A model generated the notes under the pieces. It ran no database searches, had not been told where the DNA came from, and saw only the letters and a list, made by a program, of their open reading frames with translations. Shown here in pieces: positions 7,122 to 14,455 of a stretch of DNA of 15,307 bases (position 1 is its first letter; each line of letters opens with the position of its first letter). The DNA is taken from assembly GCA_964578935.1 (NCBI GenBank), contig CAZOEW010000079.1, positions 1 to 15,307 on the forward strand, read 5' to 3'. Position numbers and translations under genes: made by a program. Source of the DNA: JAQYVL01 sp964578935 (lineage in GTDB: Bacteria > Desulfobacterota > Desulfobacteria > Desulfobacterales > SURF-7).

Positions 7122-7507
7122 AACCCGCAGTCCTGAACATTTAAACGAAGAGTTCGGAGAACGCATTCCAGGGCATTGCTTTGCGAAATCACATCAATTG
7201 GAGCAACTCCTTCCAGGGCAGGCTTCCATCAAGAAACCGGTCGTTCAAACAACAGACTGTTGCCTTCCGAGGGGGATGAATTCTTGCATGTGGTTGGTTT
7301 CATGCCTGAAAGAGTTGACGCCATCTGGAACATTCCAGATGGCGTGTCTTTCGTAACCTGAATTATTTACTGGATTTTTTCCGCAGAATTCGATACAATA
7401 CCCGCAAGTATTCAACCGCTCAAATCAACCTTGCACCTCTGTCGAATACCGAATGACCTCGCATTATGTTGAAAATATTTTTTAATATCAAAACAGGAGG
7501 GGAAGTT
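7122..7507. other. Gap between catabolic cluster and sensing pair
   Basis: This 386-base region has no convincing gene. Short plus-strand frames between 7176 and 7361 have no ribosome binding site and no recognisable family. It contains the strong hairpin at 7318-7345. TACAAT at 7394-7399 could be a -10 element for the downstream pair, but no good -35 precedes it at proper spacing (TGGATT at 7371 matches poorly). Confidence 0.4.
7318..7345 (+). terminator. Strong hairpin, possible terminator of the hydroxy-acid cluster
   Basis: ACGCCATCTGGAA (7318-7330) and its exact complement (7333-7345) are separated by two bases; in practice this gives about 12 bp with a four-base loop. The tail GTCTTTCG is only weakly T-rich, so it may act as a terminator with partial strength or protect the 3' end of the operon transcript. 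It lies about 200 bases beyond the last dehydratase stop codon. Confidence 0.5.
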
Positions 7508-8653
7508 ATGGCTAAATGGATATTTGTGATTCCTCTGTTTGTCATTGCCATATATGGTGTTGTGTTTGCAGAAAATGGTATAACAGAAAATGAAATTCTT
7601 TTGGGGCAGTCCTGCGCTCTTACCGGGCCTGCCGAAGCACTGGGTATCGGAATGCGAGGCGGGTTGAATGCCTGCTTCTCAAAGATTAATGAAAGAGGCG
7701 GAATAAATGGAAGAAGGATTAGATTGATCAGCATGGATGACAGCTATGAGCCTGACAAAGCGATTGTCAATACCAGAGCGCTGATTGAAAAAGAAAATGT
7801 TTTTTTGCTGATTGGAGCGGTGGGAACACCCACATCCAAAGCAGTGGTTCCCATTGCCGAAAATGCAAAAGTGCCTTTTTTCTGTCCTTTCACAGGTGCT
7901 GAATTTCTCAGAAATCCATTTAAAAAATATGTGATCAATCTGCGGGGCAGCTATTTCCAGGAAACAGAGAAGCTGGCACAGTATCTGATCGATAAAAAAA
8001 AGTTGAAGAACATCGCCTGTTTTTATCAGAATGACGATTATGGACTGGCGGGACTTGAGGGGATTCAAAACGCGCTTGCAAAGCGTAATATGGAATTGGC
8101 AGCAACAGGTTCCTATGAGAGAAATACAGTGGCGGTAAAAAGTGCGATTCTGTCTATACGGAAAGCCCGGCCTGATGCGATCGTTATGGTGGGAGCGTAT
8201 AAGCCATGTGCTGAATTTATAAAACTTGCCCGGAAAACCGGAATGGAAAAAACCGTGTTCTGTAATATCTCTTTTGTGGGAACCGAGTCGCTTCTGCAGG
8301 AACTGGGGGATGCCGGCGAAGGCTGTATCATTTCTCAGGTGGTAATATTGCCAGGGGATGAAACAATTCCAATCGTTCAGGAATATATCAATGACATGAA
8401 ACAGTATCAGCCTGAAGCAAAGATCGGGTTTGTCTCCCTTGAAGGGTATATGGCGGGTAAACTTTTTTGCGCTGTTTCCGAATCGGTCGAAGGAGATCTG
8501 ACGCGAGAAAAATTTTTATCAGCCATTGAAAAGAAGCAGAAATTTGATCTGGGCGGTTTTGTCCTTCGCTTTGGCCCCGGGGATCATCAGGGAATGGACG
8601 AAGTTTTTTTGACAATTATTAAAGATGGAAAAATCGTTTCGATTGAGGGGTGA
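7508..8653 (+). CDS. Periplasmic ligand-binding protein, branched-chain amino acid type
   Basis: This 381-residue protein begins with a signal peptide (MAKWIF plus a hydrophobic core) and a likely cleavage after VFA at residue 21. The mature part is a type I periplasmic binding fold of the Peripla_BP_6/LivJ group: ILLGQSCALTGPAEALG (30-46), GGINGRRIRLI (64-74), IGAVGTPTSKAVVPIAE (102-118), and DDYGLAGL (176-183) opening the second lobe. Such proteins bind amino acids, amides, aromatic acids or short carboxylates; the ligand cannot be told here. There are no ABC permease or ATPase genes beside it. It ends one base before a chemoreceptor ATG, so it may act as a sensory partner. AGGAGGGG five to seven bases upstream of 7508 fixes the start over an ATG at 7466. 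Confidence 0.88.
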   Translation: MAKWIFVIPLFVIAIYGVVFAENGITENEILLGQSCALTGPAEALGIGMRGGLNACFSKINERGGINGRRIRLISMDDSYEPDKAIVNTRALIEKENVFLLIGAVGTPTSKAVVPIAENAKVPFFCPFTGAEFLRNPFKKYVINLRGSYFQETEKLAQYLIDKKKLKNIACFYQNDDYGLAGLEGIQNALAKRNMELAATGSYERNTVAVKSAILSIRKARPDAIVMVGAYKPCAEFIKLARKTGMEKTVFCNISFVGTESLLQELGDAGEGCIISQVVILPGDETIPIVQEYINDMKQYQPEAKIGFVSLEGYMAGKLFCAVSESVEGDLTREKFLSAIEKKQKFDLGGFVLRFGPGDHQGMDEVFLTIIKDGKIVSIEG

Positions 8654-8654
8654 A

Positions 8655-10748
8655 ATGCAATTTGCAAGTAAAGTCAAATTGAGATGGCTTCTATTGGGCG
8701 GCTTCCTGGTATGCGCTTTGCTTACCGCGGTATTAGGCGGCACCGGGATCTGGTCTTTACAGCGGATTCATCGACAGATGGAAACCACAACAGGTGAAGT
8801 CGGGGAAACCATCAATCGGCAGAACGCACAGATCCGTTATCTGATGTCGCTCCGCAGCACCGTCTTCGACATCGCATGGGCGCAGAATGAAGAGGCTCTG
8901 AAAGAAGTCGGCAGGAGATTCGATGAAATTCAAGGGGCGTCATTTTCGAGGAAAGACGAAAAGCTTGCAGATCTGCTTGCAATGGTTCAAGATCTGTTGA
9001 AGCAAAAGGAGGATCAGATTCAATTGGCAGGTGATCTGCGACAAGTTCGAAAACAGAATGTGATTACGCTGGGTATGGTTCAGAAAATTGCGATCAATGT
9101 CAGCGATAATGTTGAATTCGATTCGACGCTGAAAGTGGAGAAGGCCGTCGATACCATTCTTAATAATATCAAGAAGATGTCTTCAGAAAAAATCATGAGG
9201 CAGGTGGACAGTATTTCAACTGTCGCCGGAACATCTCTCTCCGCTGTCAAGGCGGCTCAGTCTGTCCGGTATTACAGCCGTGATTTAAATGCCATGATTA
9301 TAGAATCACTGCTGGCAAAGGACAGAGCCTATGTTGAATACGCTGAAAAAGAGATCATGACAACGCTGAAAAATTTGAAAAGCAGCCTTGAACAGCTTCC
9401 CAGTGATGCGGAAGCTGCAAAATTTATTGTCATGATGCCTTCTCTTCAGAAGCAGATAGAAAAAATAATCAGTACGCAAAAAACGATTCTGAACTCAGAG
9501 ATCAGCATTGAAAAGACATTATTAAAAATTTGGCATCAGATGGCGGAAGTGGATGATGAGATGATTAAGGCCGCTCTTGACTTGAAATCTGAAACCGAGG
9601 AAGCCTTGAAATCCAGCAGTCAGCTGGTCAGGCATCTTCAAACCATTGAAATCGTACTGGTATTGATTGCGCTGTCATTGGCAATCGTCATCGGTGTTGT
9701 GGTTTCCGGTCTGATTACAAAAACGTTGAATCACGCGGTTAATCGATTGAGAGATATCGCGGAAGGGGAAGGTGATCTTACAAAGCGTCTCGAAGTGGTT
9801 CGGAATGATGAAACCGGTGATCTTGCAAAGTGGTTTAATCTCTTTACCGAGAAGCTTCGAAATATCATTATGCATGTCGCGGAAAATGCAGCTTCATTAG
9901 CCTCTTCATCTGAAACCCTCTACTCCCTGTCCGGGGATATGTCTCAGGGAACCGAAAAGATGTCCATGAAATCCAATTCGGTTGCTTCCGCATCGGAGAA
10001 AATGAACAGCAACATGAATTCTCTGGCGGCCACGATGGAGCAGACATCCGTTAACATACAAATGCTGGCGGTATCCGCAGAGCAGATGACTTCGACAATC
10101 AATGAAATTTCTCAAAATACGGCAAATGCCAGTCAAATTTCCGGGCAGGCTGTTTCCCAGGTGCGAAATGCGTCCCTCAAGGTCACTGCTCTCGGCAAAT
10201 CCGCTCAAAATATTGGGAAAATAACGGAAACGATCACAGAAATTTCTGAACAGACCAATCTGTTGGCGCTGAATGCCACCATAGAAGCAGCCAGAGCCGG
10301 TGAGGCCGGAAAAGGTTTTGCGGTTGTCGCGAATGAAATTAAGGACCTGGCCAGGCAGACCGCAGAGGCCACAAAGGAAATTGCAAGAAGTATTTCCAGC
10401 ATCCAGAAGTCATCTGTAGACACGGTATCTGAAATCGGTATGATTTCCAGCATCATTGAAAATGTAAATGATAATGTTACTACCATCGCTTCAGCTGTTG
10501 AGGAGCAGTCTACAACAACCAAAGAGATTTCATCAAATGTTTCCGAAGCTTCCCGAGGGTTGAAAGAAGTCAATGAAAGGGTGTCCCAGAGTACGGTATA
10601 TATAGCAGAAATTACGGCGGATATCCGGGAAGTCAGTGAAACTGCGGATGATATTTTTCAAAGCACTTCCCGTTTGAGAAACAGTTCGGACGAGATCTCT
10701 GAGTTCGCGAGTCAGCTCAAGACGCTAATGGGAAGATTTAAAGTATAG
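8655..10748 (+). CDS. Methyl-accepting chemotaxis protein with large helical periplasmic domain
   Basis: This 697-residue transmembrane chemoreceptor passes a periplasmic signal to CheA/CheW. Order: transmembrane helix 1 (about 9-35), a mainly helical periplasmic domain of roughly 295 residues, transmembrane helix 2 (about 331-355), HAMP (about 356-410) and a long cytoplasmic coiled coil. The conserved hairpin tip is clear near 529-567 (EQTNLLALNATIEAARAGE, then GFAVVANEI). No CheR-docking pentapeptide is seen; it ends MGRFKV. The size and all-helical look of the sensor domain recall HBM or TorS-like sensors, some of which bind organic acids or a binding protein (inference). The start at 8655 has GAGG six bases upstream; an ATG at 8625 would overlap the previous gene. 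One base separates it from the binding-protein stop, so the pair is probably co-translated. Confidence 0.93.
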   Translation: MQFASKVKLRWLLLGGFLVCALLTAVLGGTGIWSLQRIHRQMETTTGEVGETINRQNAQIRYLMSLRSTVFDIAWAQNEEALKEVGRRFDEIQGASFSRKDEKLADLLAMVQDLLKQKEDQIQLAGDLRQVRKQNVITLGMVQKIAINVSDNVEFDSTLKVEKAVDTILNNIKKMSSEKIMRQVDSISTVAGTSLSAVKAAQSVRYYSRDLNAMIIESLLAKDRAYVEYAEKEIMTTLKNLKSSLEQLPSDAEAAKFIVMMPSLQKQIEKIISTQKTILNSEISIEKTLLKIWHQMAEVDDEMIKAALDLKSETEEALKSSSQLVRHLQTIEIVLVLIALSLAIVIGVVVSGLITKTLNHAVNRLRDIAEGEGDLTKRLEVVRNDETGDLAKWFNLFTEKLRNIIMHVAENAASLASSSETLYSLSGDMSQGTEKMSMKSNSVASASEKMNSNMNSLAATMEQTSVNIQMLAVSAEQMTSTINEISQNTANASQISGQAVSQVRNASLKVTALGKSAQNIGKITETITEISEQTNLLALNATIEAARAGEAGKGFAVVANEIKDLARQTAEATKEIARSISSIQKSSVDTVSEIGMISSIIENVNDNVTTIASAVEEQSTTTKEISSNVSEASRGLKEVNERVSQSTVYIAEITADIREVSETADDIFQSTSRLRNSSDEISEFASQLKTLMGRFKV

Positions 10749-10776
10749 AAGGAGATGCGGACAAGGCTGTTTTTTT

Positions 10777-10911
10777 AATAACAATCGGTTTCCGGAAGAA
10801 AACTGCTTCCAGCAATGCATCCTTGAATCTTTTAAAATTTGACGGACAGGTTACGATATCTGCGTGCAGATAGACCTCATACGTGCGTATACCTTCCTCC
10901 CGTGCAGCGTT
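10777..10911 (-). pseudogene. Glycosyltransferase fragment (GT4-like), decayed
   Basis: Read on the minus strand, about 45 codons give EVYLHADIVTCPSNFKRF followed by DALLEAVFFRKPIVI. This follows the pattern of the C-terminal donor-binding region of family 4 glycosyltransferases, where an acidic Glu-rich site with a GFGNALLEA-like motif is usual. In this copy the EGFGNA part has drifted to KRFKDA, so the key Glu-Gly pair is lost. A stop codon (10912-10914) lies just upstream in frame, and the frame closes at 10738-10740 inside the chemoreceptor end. No start, ribosome binding site or N-terminal domain is present. I interpret it as the remains of a gene once read toward the chemoreceptor. Confidence 0.55.
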
Positions 10912-11056
10912 TTACCCCTGCATTCACCGATACCATTTCCTTGACAACATTTATCGATTTCAATATCCTGTAGCCGGCATTTATCCATGAATGCGTGGAG
11001 ACATGGGATAATTCAGGGAACCAGGTTTCGCCTGTATAACCCGTTGTGTTTACTGT

Positions 11057-11081
11057 AACGGTTTTCGGGCCAACGGTTTTC
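11057..11081. repeat. Short direct repeat
   Basis: AACGGTTTTC occurs at 11057-11066 and again at 11072-11081, a 15-base period, about 40 bases before the acyltransferase start. It may be a chance duplication in decaying sequence or a regulatory site; nothing else supports the latter. Confidence 0.4.
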
Positions 11082-11117
11082 TTTTTTGAATGAATTTCAG
11101 AGAGTAGAATAAAACAT

Positions 11118-11819
11118 ATGATGAAACGAATATTCAAACGATTTTTGTATCGTTACCTCTTCCCCTATGGCGGTCTGTTGCTGGTTAAAATGATTTCGTT
11201 GACATACAGGATTAAAATTTGTGATCCGCAGAATGAAAGCGATATTCTTGAAAAAGGCGGCAGTCTTATTTATGCATCCTGGCATCAGCGATTTTTTCCC
11301 GGCATACAGTTTTTTGCCAGCCGGAAACCCATCTCCATCATTATCAGCCAAAGTCGAGACGGTGAATTCATGGCGCACATTGTCGATCTTCTGGGATGGT
11401 ATCCGGTGCGGGGTTCATCATCCAGGGGTGGAAGTGAAGCACTGCAAAAAGTGAAAGAACTGGCACGAAACGGCTATAAGATCGGTCATATTGTCGATGG
11501 TCCGCAGGGACCTCCGGAAGTCATCAAACCCGGATTGATCAGAATCGCACAGTTCGCCGGAAAACCGATTGTTCCCACAATAACTTCCGGTCAAAAAAAA
11601 TGGGTATTCAACAGCTGGGACAGGTTTATGGTTCCAAAGCCCTTTTCACGGGTTATTATCCGGTTCGGGGAAGCAATCAATGTCCCTCCGGAACTCAGTG
11701 AAGATGAATTTGAGAAGAACAGGATTTTTGTCGAACAAAAAATGAAGGAACTCTATGAGGATACGGATTTGATCTGGACAAATCCGTCAAGAATCAAAGA
11801 GATATATAAAAAGAAGTAG
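11118..11819 (+). CDS. DUF374 lysophospholipid/lipid A-type acyltransferase
   Basis: This 233-residue protein shows the DUF374 pattern: a basic, hydrophobic N-terminus (about 1-30) likely to sit at the inner membrane, SWHQRFFPG with the candidate catalytic His at 56, SQSRDGEF (77-84), VRGSSSRGG (97-105), VDGPQGPP (126-133) and PGLIRIAQ (138-145). The family belongs to the LPLAT acyltransferases, and a DUF374 member (LpxJ of epsilonproteobacteria) adds a secondary acyl chain to lipid A precursors; a similar role here is inferred. A second ATG at 11121 could be the real start; the ribosome binding site is weak. TAGAAT at 11105-11110 resembles a -10 element but lacks a clear -35. It leads a compact plus-strand run of genes and is 31 bases from the next gene. 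Confidence 0.85.
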   Translation: MMKRIFKRFLYRYLFPYGGLLLVKMISLTYRIKICDPQNESDILEKGGSLIYASWHQRFFPGIQFFASRKPISIIISQSRDGEFMAHIVDLLGWYPVRGSSSRGGSEALQKVKELARNGYKIGHIVDGPQGPPEVIKPGLIRIAQFAGKPIVPTITSGQKKWVFNSWDRFMVPKPFSRVIIRFGEAINVPPELSEDEFEKNRIFVEQKMKELYEDTDLIWTNPSRIKEIYKKK

Positions 11820-11850
11820 CTATTCATAATAATTTTTCAAAGGATGCCGG

Positions 11851-12798
11851 ATGAATATTCTTTTTGCCGCTTCAGAAAATGCGTGGGGTGGATTTTTAGG
11901 CATGATCCGGTCTGTACTTCCTCGCCATCATTTTGAGGCTACCGGAGGTTTTGAGGTAGATCGGATAGAGGGATTTGACGTTTTGATACCCACCATGTGC
12001 CCTGTTACCGAAGAGATGCTTGACAAGGCGGATCGATTGCGTCTCATTCAGCAGTGCGGTTCAGGATTGGAAGGCGTCGATTTTCAGGCTGCTCAAAAGA
12101 GAAATATCTGGGTTGCCAATGTCCCTACCCATATTTCCGGAAATGCGGATTCGGTTGCGGAGCTGGGCATTTATATGATGATCGGGCTTTCAAGGGACAT
12201 CCGGGGCATGGCCAGAAGTCTGCAAGACCGGAAGATGGGTGAGCCGCAGGGAAGGGCGTTAAGCGGCCGGACCGTTGGCCTGATCGGGCTTGGCGGAATC
12301 GGGCAGGCTTTGATCAGAAGACTCAGAGCCTTTGATGTCCGCTTGATCGGGTTGAAGCGTCATCATCTCCAAAGAACACGGTCAGAACTGGATCTGGAAT
12401 GGGTCGGCGGGCCTGATGATATCCATACCCTGCTGAAGGAATCGGATTTTGTGATACTGTGCCTGCCTGTTACTCCTGAAAGCAGGCACCTGATAAATCA
12501 TACGACAATTGCTTCTATGAAACGAAATGCCATGCTGATCAACCTGTCCAGGGGAGGACTGGTGGACCGGGAGGCATTGCTTGATGCGCTTGTGTCCGGC
12601 AAAATTGCCGGAGCCGGACTGGATGTCTTCTGGGAAGAACCTCCGGATCCGGACGATCCGATTTTCAATTACAATGTAATGGCGACACCTCATATCGCTG
12701 CTTCAACAGATGTATCCATGCAGGGCATTGTCAAAGCTGTTGCGGAAAATATTCAACGAGTCGAGAACAACCAGAAGCCTCTTTATTTAAAAACGTAA
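11851..12798 (+). CDS. D-isomer-specific 2-hydroxyacid dehydrogenase
   Basis: This 315-residue cytosolic oxidoreductase interconverts a 2-oxo acid and a D-2-hydroxy acid. The dinucleotide-binding loop is G146-L-G148-G-I-G151. The catalytic triad is visible as R234 (NLSRGGLVD), E263 (FWEEPPDP) and H281 (TPHIAAS). After the second strand of the Rossmann fold the sequence is GLKRHHLQR, with basic residues where an Asp would favour NADH, so NADPH use is likely (inference). Length is usual for the family. AAAGGA six bases upstream supports the ATG. The substrate is unknown; glyoxylate/hydroxypyruvate reductase or phosphoglycerate dehydrogenase-like activity is possible. It could supply or consume a hydroxy acid for the upstream dehydratase cluster, but intervening genes and decayed DNA make that link weak. 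Confidence 0.9.
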   Translation: MNILFAASENAWGGFLGMIRSVLPRHHFEATGGFEVDRIEGFDVLIPTMCPVTEEMLDKADRLRLIQQCGSGLEGVDFQAAQKRNIWVANVPTHISGNADSVAELGIYMMIGLSRDIRGMARSLQDRKMGEPQGRALSGRTVGLIGLGGIGQALIRRLRAFDVRLIGLKRHHLQRTRSELDLEWVGGPDDIHTLLKESDFVILCLPVTPESRHLINHTTIASMKRNAMLINLSRGGLVDREALLDALVSGKIAGAGLDVFWEEPPDPDDPIFNYNVMATPHIAASTDVSMQGIVKAVAENIQRVENNQKPLYLKT

Positions 12799-12821
12799 GG
12801 ACTGTTGGGTGTTTGACAAAA

Positions 12822-13415
12822 ATGAAACGATGTGACTGGGTAACAGATGACGAGACGTATATCGCTTACCATGACAAGGAATGGGGCGTGCCGGTTCATG
12901 ATGACCTCAAGTTGTTTGAGATGATGATTCTGGAAGGGGCTCAGGCAGGACTGAGCTGGCTTACAATTCTCAAACGCCGTGATGCATACAGAAAAGCCTA
13001 TGATGGGTTTGATCCCCTGAAGATGTCCAGATGGACCGATGCAACGATAAACCGTCTTCTGAAAAATCCCGGAATAATCAGAAACCGGCGAAAAATAGAA
13101 GCAGCGAAAACCAATGCGGCTGCATATCTGAATATCATTCAGGAATTCGGAAGTTTTGCCGCATTCATCTGGTCCTTTGTTAACAGCAGGCCGATTCTAA
13201 ACTCCTGGAGGACATTGAACGAAGTCCCTTCTGAAACAGAAGAGTCCCGTGCGATGAGCGCCGATCTTAAACTTCGAGGATTCAAGTTCGTCGGTCCGAC
13301 AATATGTTACGCATTTATGCAGGCTGTTGGAATGGTCAATGACCATATCGTAGACTGTTTCCGGCACAAAGCAATACAGGAAGGCACCGATAAGCGGTTT
13401 CATCAATTTGAGTAA
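12822..13415 (+). CDS. tag: DNA-3-methyladenine glycosylase I
   Basis: This 197-residue base-excision repair enzyme removes 3-methyladenine from alkylated DNA. With the ATG at 12822, residues known from E. coli Tag fall at the same positions: zinc ligands C4, H17, H175 and C179, and the 3-methyladenine pocket residues Y16, E38 and W46. The start MKRCDWV and the segment AYHDKEWGVP match the family closely. A TTG at 12813 would add three residues and lies at a more usual distance from AAGGA (12797-12801), so the exact start is not settled. That ribosome site overlaps the stop of the upstream dehydrogenase, pointing to co-transcription. All catalytic features are intact. Confidence 0.95.
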   Translation: MKRCDWVTDDETYIAYHDKEWGVPVHDDLKLFEMMILEGAQAGLSWLTILKRRDAYRKAYDGFDPLKMSRWTDATINRLLKNPGIIRNRRKIEAAKTNAAAYLNIIQEFGSFAAFIWSFVNSRPILNSWRTLNEVPSETEESRAMSADLKLRGFKFVGPTICYAFMQAVGMVNDHIVDCFRHKAIQEGTDKRFHQFE

Positions 13416-13432
13416 AGGAGGTTTGAAGATCC

Positions 13433-14455
13433 ATGACCCTTCCGGGAAATCTTTATACAACCGCAATGGCAGTCATGCCCCATCAGGATGCCGAAAGAGC
13501 TCTTGAAACGGCCCTTTCCCTGGATATTCCTTACTGGCCGCAGCTTCCGAATTTAAATTATTATGAAGACATGTATGTCCAGGCTTCTGAACATTTCCCC
13601 GGGATTATTCTGGATATGAAAAACAGGACCCTCAGCTTTTCCATGGATCGGTTCATGTCGGAATATGAAGAAACCATGTCTCGTTTTGAAGAACCGGAAT
13701 ATTTTGATATCAGCCCGGAATATTCACAGGTGTATCATCGGTTCCTGAAAATGGACCTGTTGGACAGGCCTGCAATCCGGGGACAGCTGGAAGGCCCTGT
13801 CAGTTTTGGATTAAATGTTCTGGATCAGGATAAACGGCCGATTCTTTTTGATGATACCATAAGGCCGTTTATGTTTGAATTCATGGCAAAGCGCATTAAT
13901 ATACAGCTCTCGAGGCTGAAACAGATCAACCCCAATGCATTTATGTTTGTCGATGAGCCGGGACTGCAATTCCTGTTCAGCGCCCTGTCCGGGTATGACA
14001 GCACAAAGGCCAAGCAAGATATGGAATATTTTTTTTCGATCACCGACAGCCCCAGAGGTGTTCATCTCTGTGGTAACCCGGACTGGGATTTCCTGCTGGA
14101 TCTGGATATGGACATTCTTTCTCTGGATATCTATTCGAATGGGGAAATATTTTCATCCTATGCAAAGTCCATCCGGAAATTCCTGGATCAGGGCGGTATC
14201 ATTTCATGGGGAATCGTACCGACCAATTTTGAACCTTTTGAGCTTGAAACGATGGATTCTCTGGAGATGAGACTGGAAAGTTTATGGGGGTTTCTGGATC
14301 AAAAGGGGATTGATAAGGAGTTTCTGCTTTCAAGAAGCCTGCTTTCTCCGGCTACCTGCTGCCTGGTGAATCCGGACGGCGAAAAAACAGTTGAAAAGGC
14401 TTTCAAGGTTGTGAACAGGCTTTCTAAAAAGCTCAGAGAAAAATACAGGTTATAA
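13433..14455 (+). CDS. MetE-core/UROD-like zinc protein, putative methyltransferase
   Basis: This 340-residue protein resembles the catalytic C-terminal barrel of cobalamin-independent methionine synthase, without the N-terminal half. Supporting features are RGQLEGPVSFG (116-126), FVDEPGL (172-178), GVHLCGNP with H211 and C213 as candidate zinc ligands, SLDIYS (230-235), WGIVPTN (259-265) and C309/C310 in a position comparable with the last zinc Cys. Short MetE-core proteins in anaerobes take methyl groups from corrinoid proteins rather than folate; whether this one makes methionine, serves another thiol or acts as a corrinoid methyltransferase is not decided by sequence. AGGAGG lies 11 bases before the ATG. 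It starts 17 bases after tag, and its stop overlaps the end of the convergent exonuclease gene. Confidence 0.78.
   Translation: MTLPGNLYTTAMAVMPHQDAERALETALSLDIPYWPQLPNLNYYEDMYVQASEHFPGIILDMKNRTLSFSMDRFMSEYEETMSRFEEPEYFDISPEYSQVYHRFLKMDLLDRPAIRGQLEGPVSFGLNVLDQDKRPILFDDTIRPFMFEFMAKRINIQLSRLKQINPNAFMFVDEPGLQFLFSALSGYDSTKAKQDMEYFFSITDSPRGVHLCGNPDWDFLLDLDMDILSLDIYSNGEIFSSYAKSIRKFLDQGGIISWGIVPTNFEPFELETMDSLEMRLESLWGFLDQKGIDKEFLLSRSLLSPATCCLVNPDGEKTVEKAFKVVNRLSKKLREKYRL

Larger units (their letters stand above)
10749..11117. other. Decayed intergenic stretch
   Basis: This 369-base gap has no intact gene. It holds a minus-strand glycosyltransferase remnant (10777-10911), a run of seven T residues after GGCTG (10767-10776) that may help end the chemoreceptor transcript although no good stem precedes it, and a short direct repeat near its right end. 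A minus-strand frame at 10877-11137 (86 codons) has no ribosome binding site or recognised family and may be further decayed coding sequence. Confidence 0.45.

Noticed and set aside
7166..7220. TTCCAGGGCA occurring twice, 45 bases apart
   Set aside because: Only two copies of a 10-mer without further structure; consistent with chance.
7027..7361. Short plus-strand frames spanning the end of the dehydratase gene and the gap beyond
   Set aside because: One overlaps the dehydratase coding region in another frame, neither has a ribosome site, and they read through the strong hairpin at 7318-7345.
7394..7399. TACAAT as a -10 element for the binding protein and chemoreceptor pair
   Set aside because: The hexamer at the proper upstream distance matches the -35 consensus at only three positions, so it is mentioned but not called as a promoter.
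10205..10573. A 122-codon minus-strand frame inside the chemoreceptor gene
   Set aside because: It is the mirror of the conserved signalling hairpin of the chemoreceptor, which is clearly the real coding strand.
10877..11137. An 86-codon minus-strand frame beginning MNIRFIICF
   Set aside because: It lacks a ribosome site and any recognised family and overlaps the start of the acyltransferase gene; the adjacent frame holds the glycosyltransferase remnant, so this is more likely decayed DNA.
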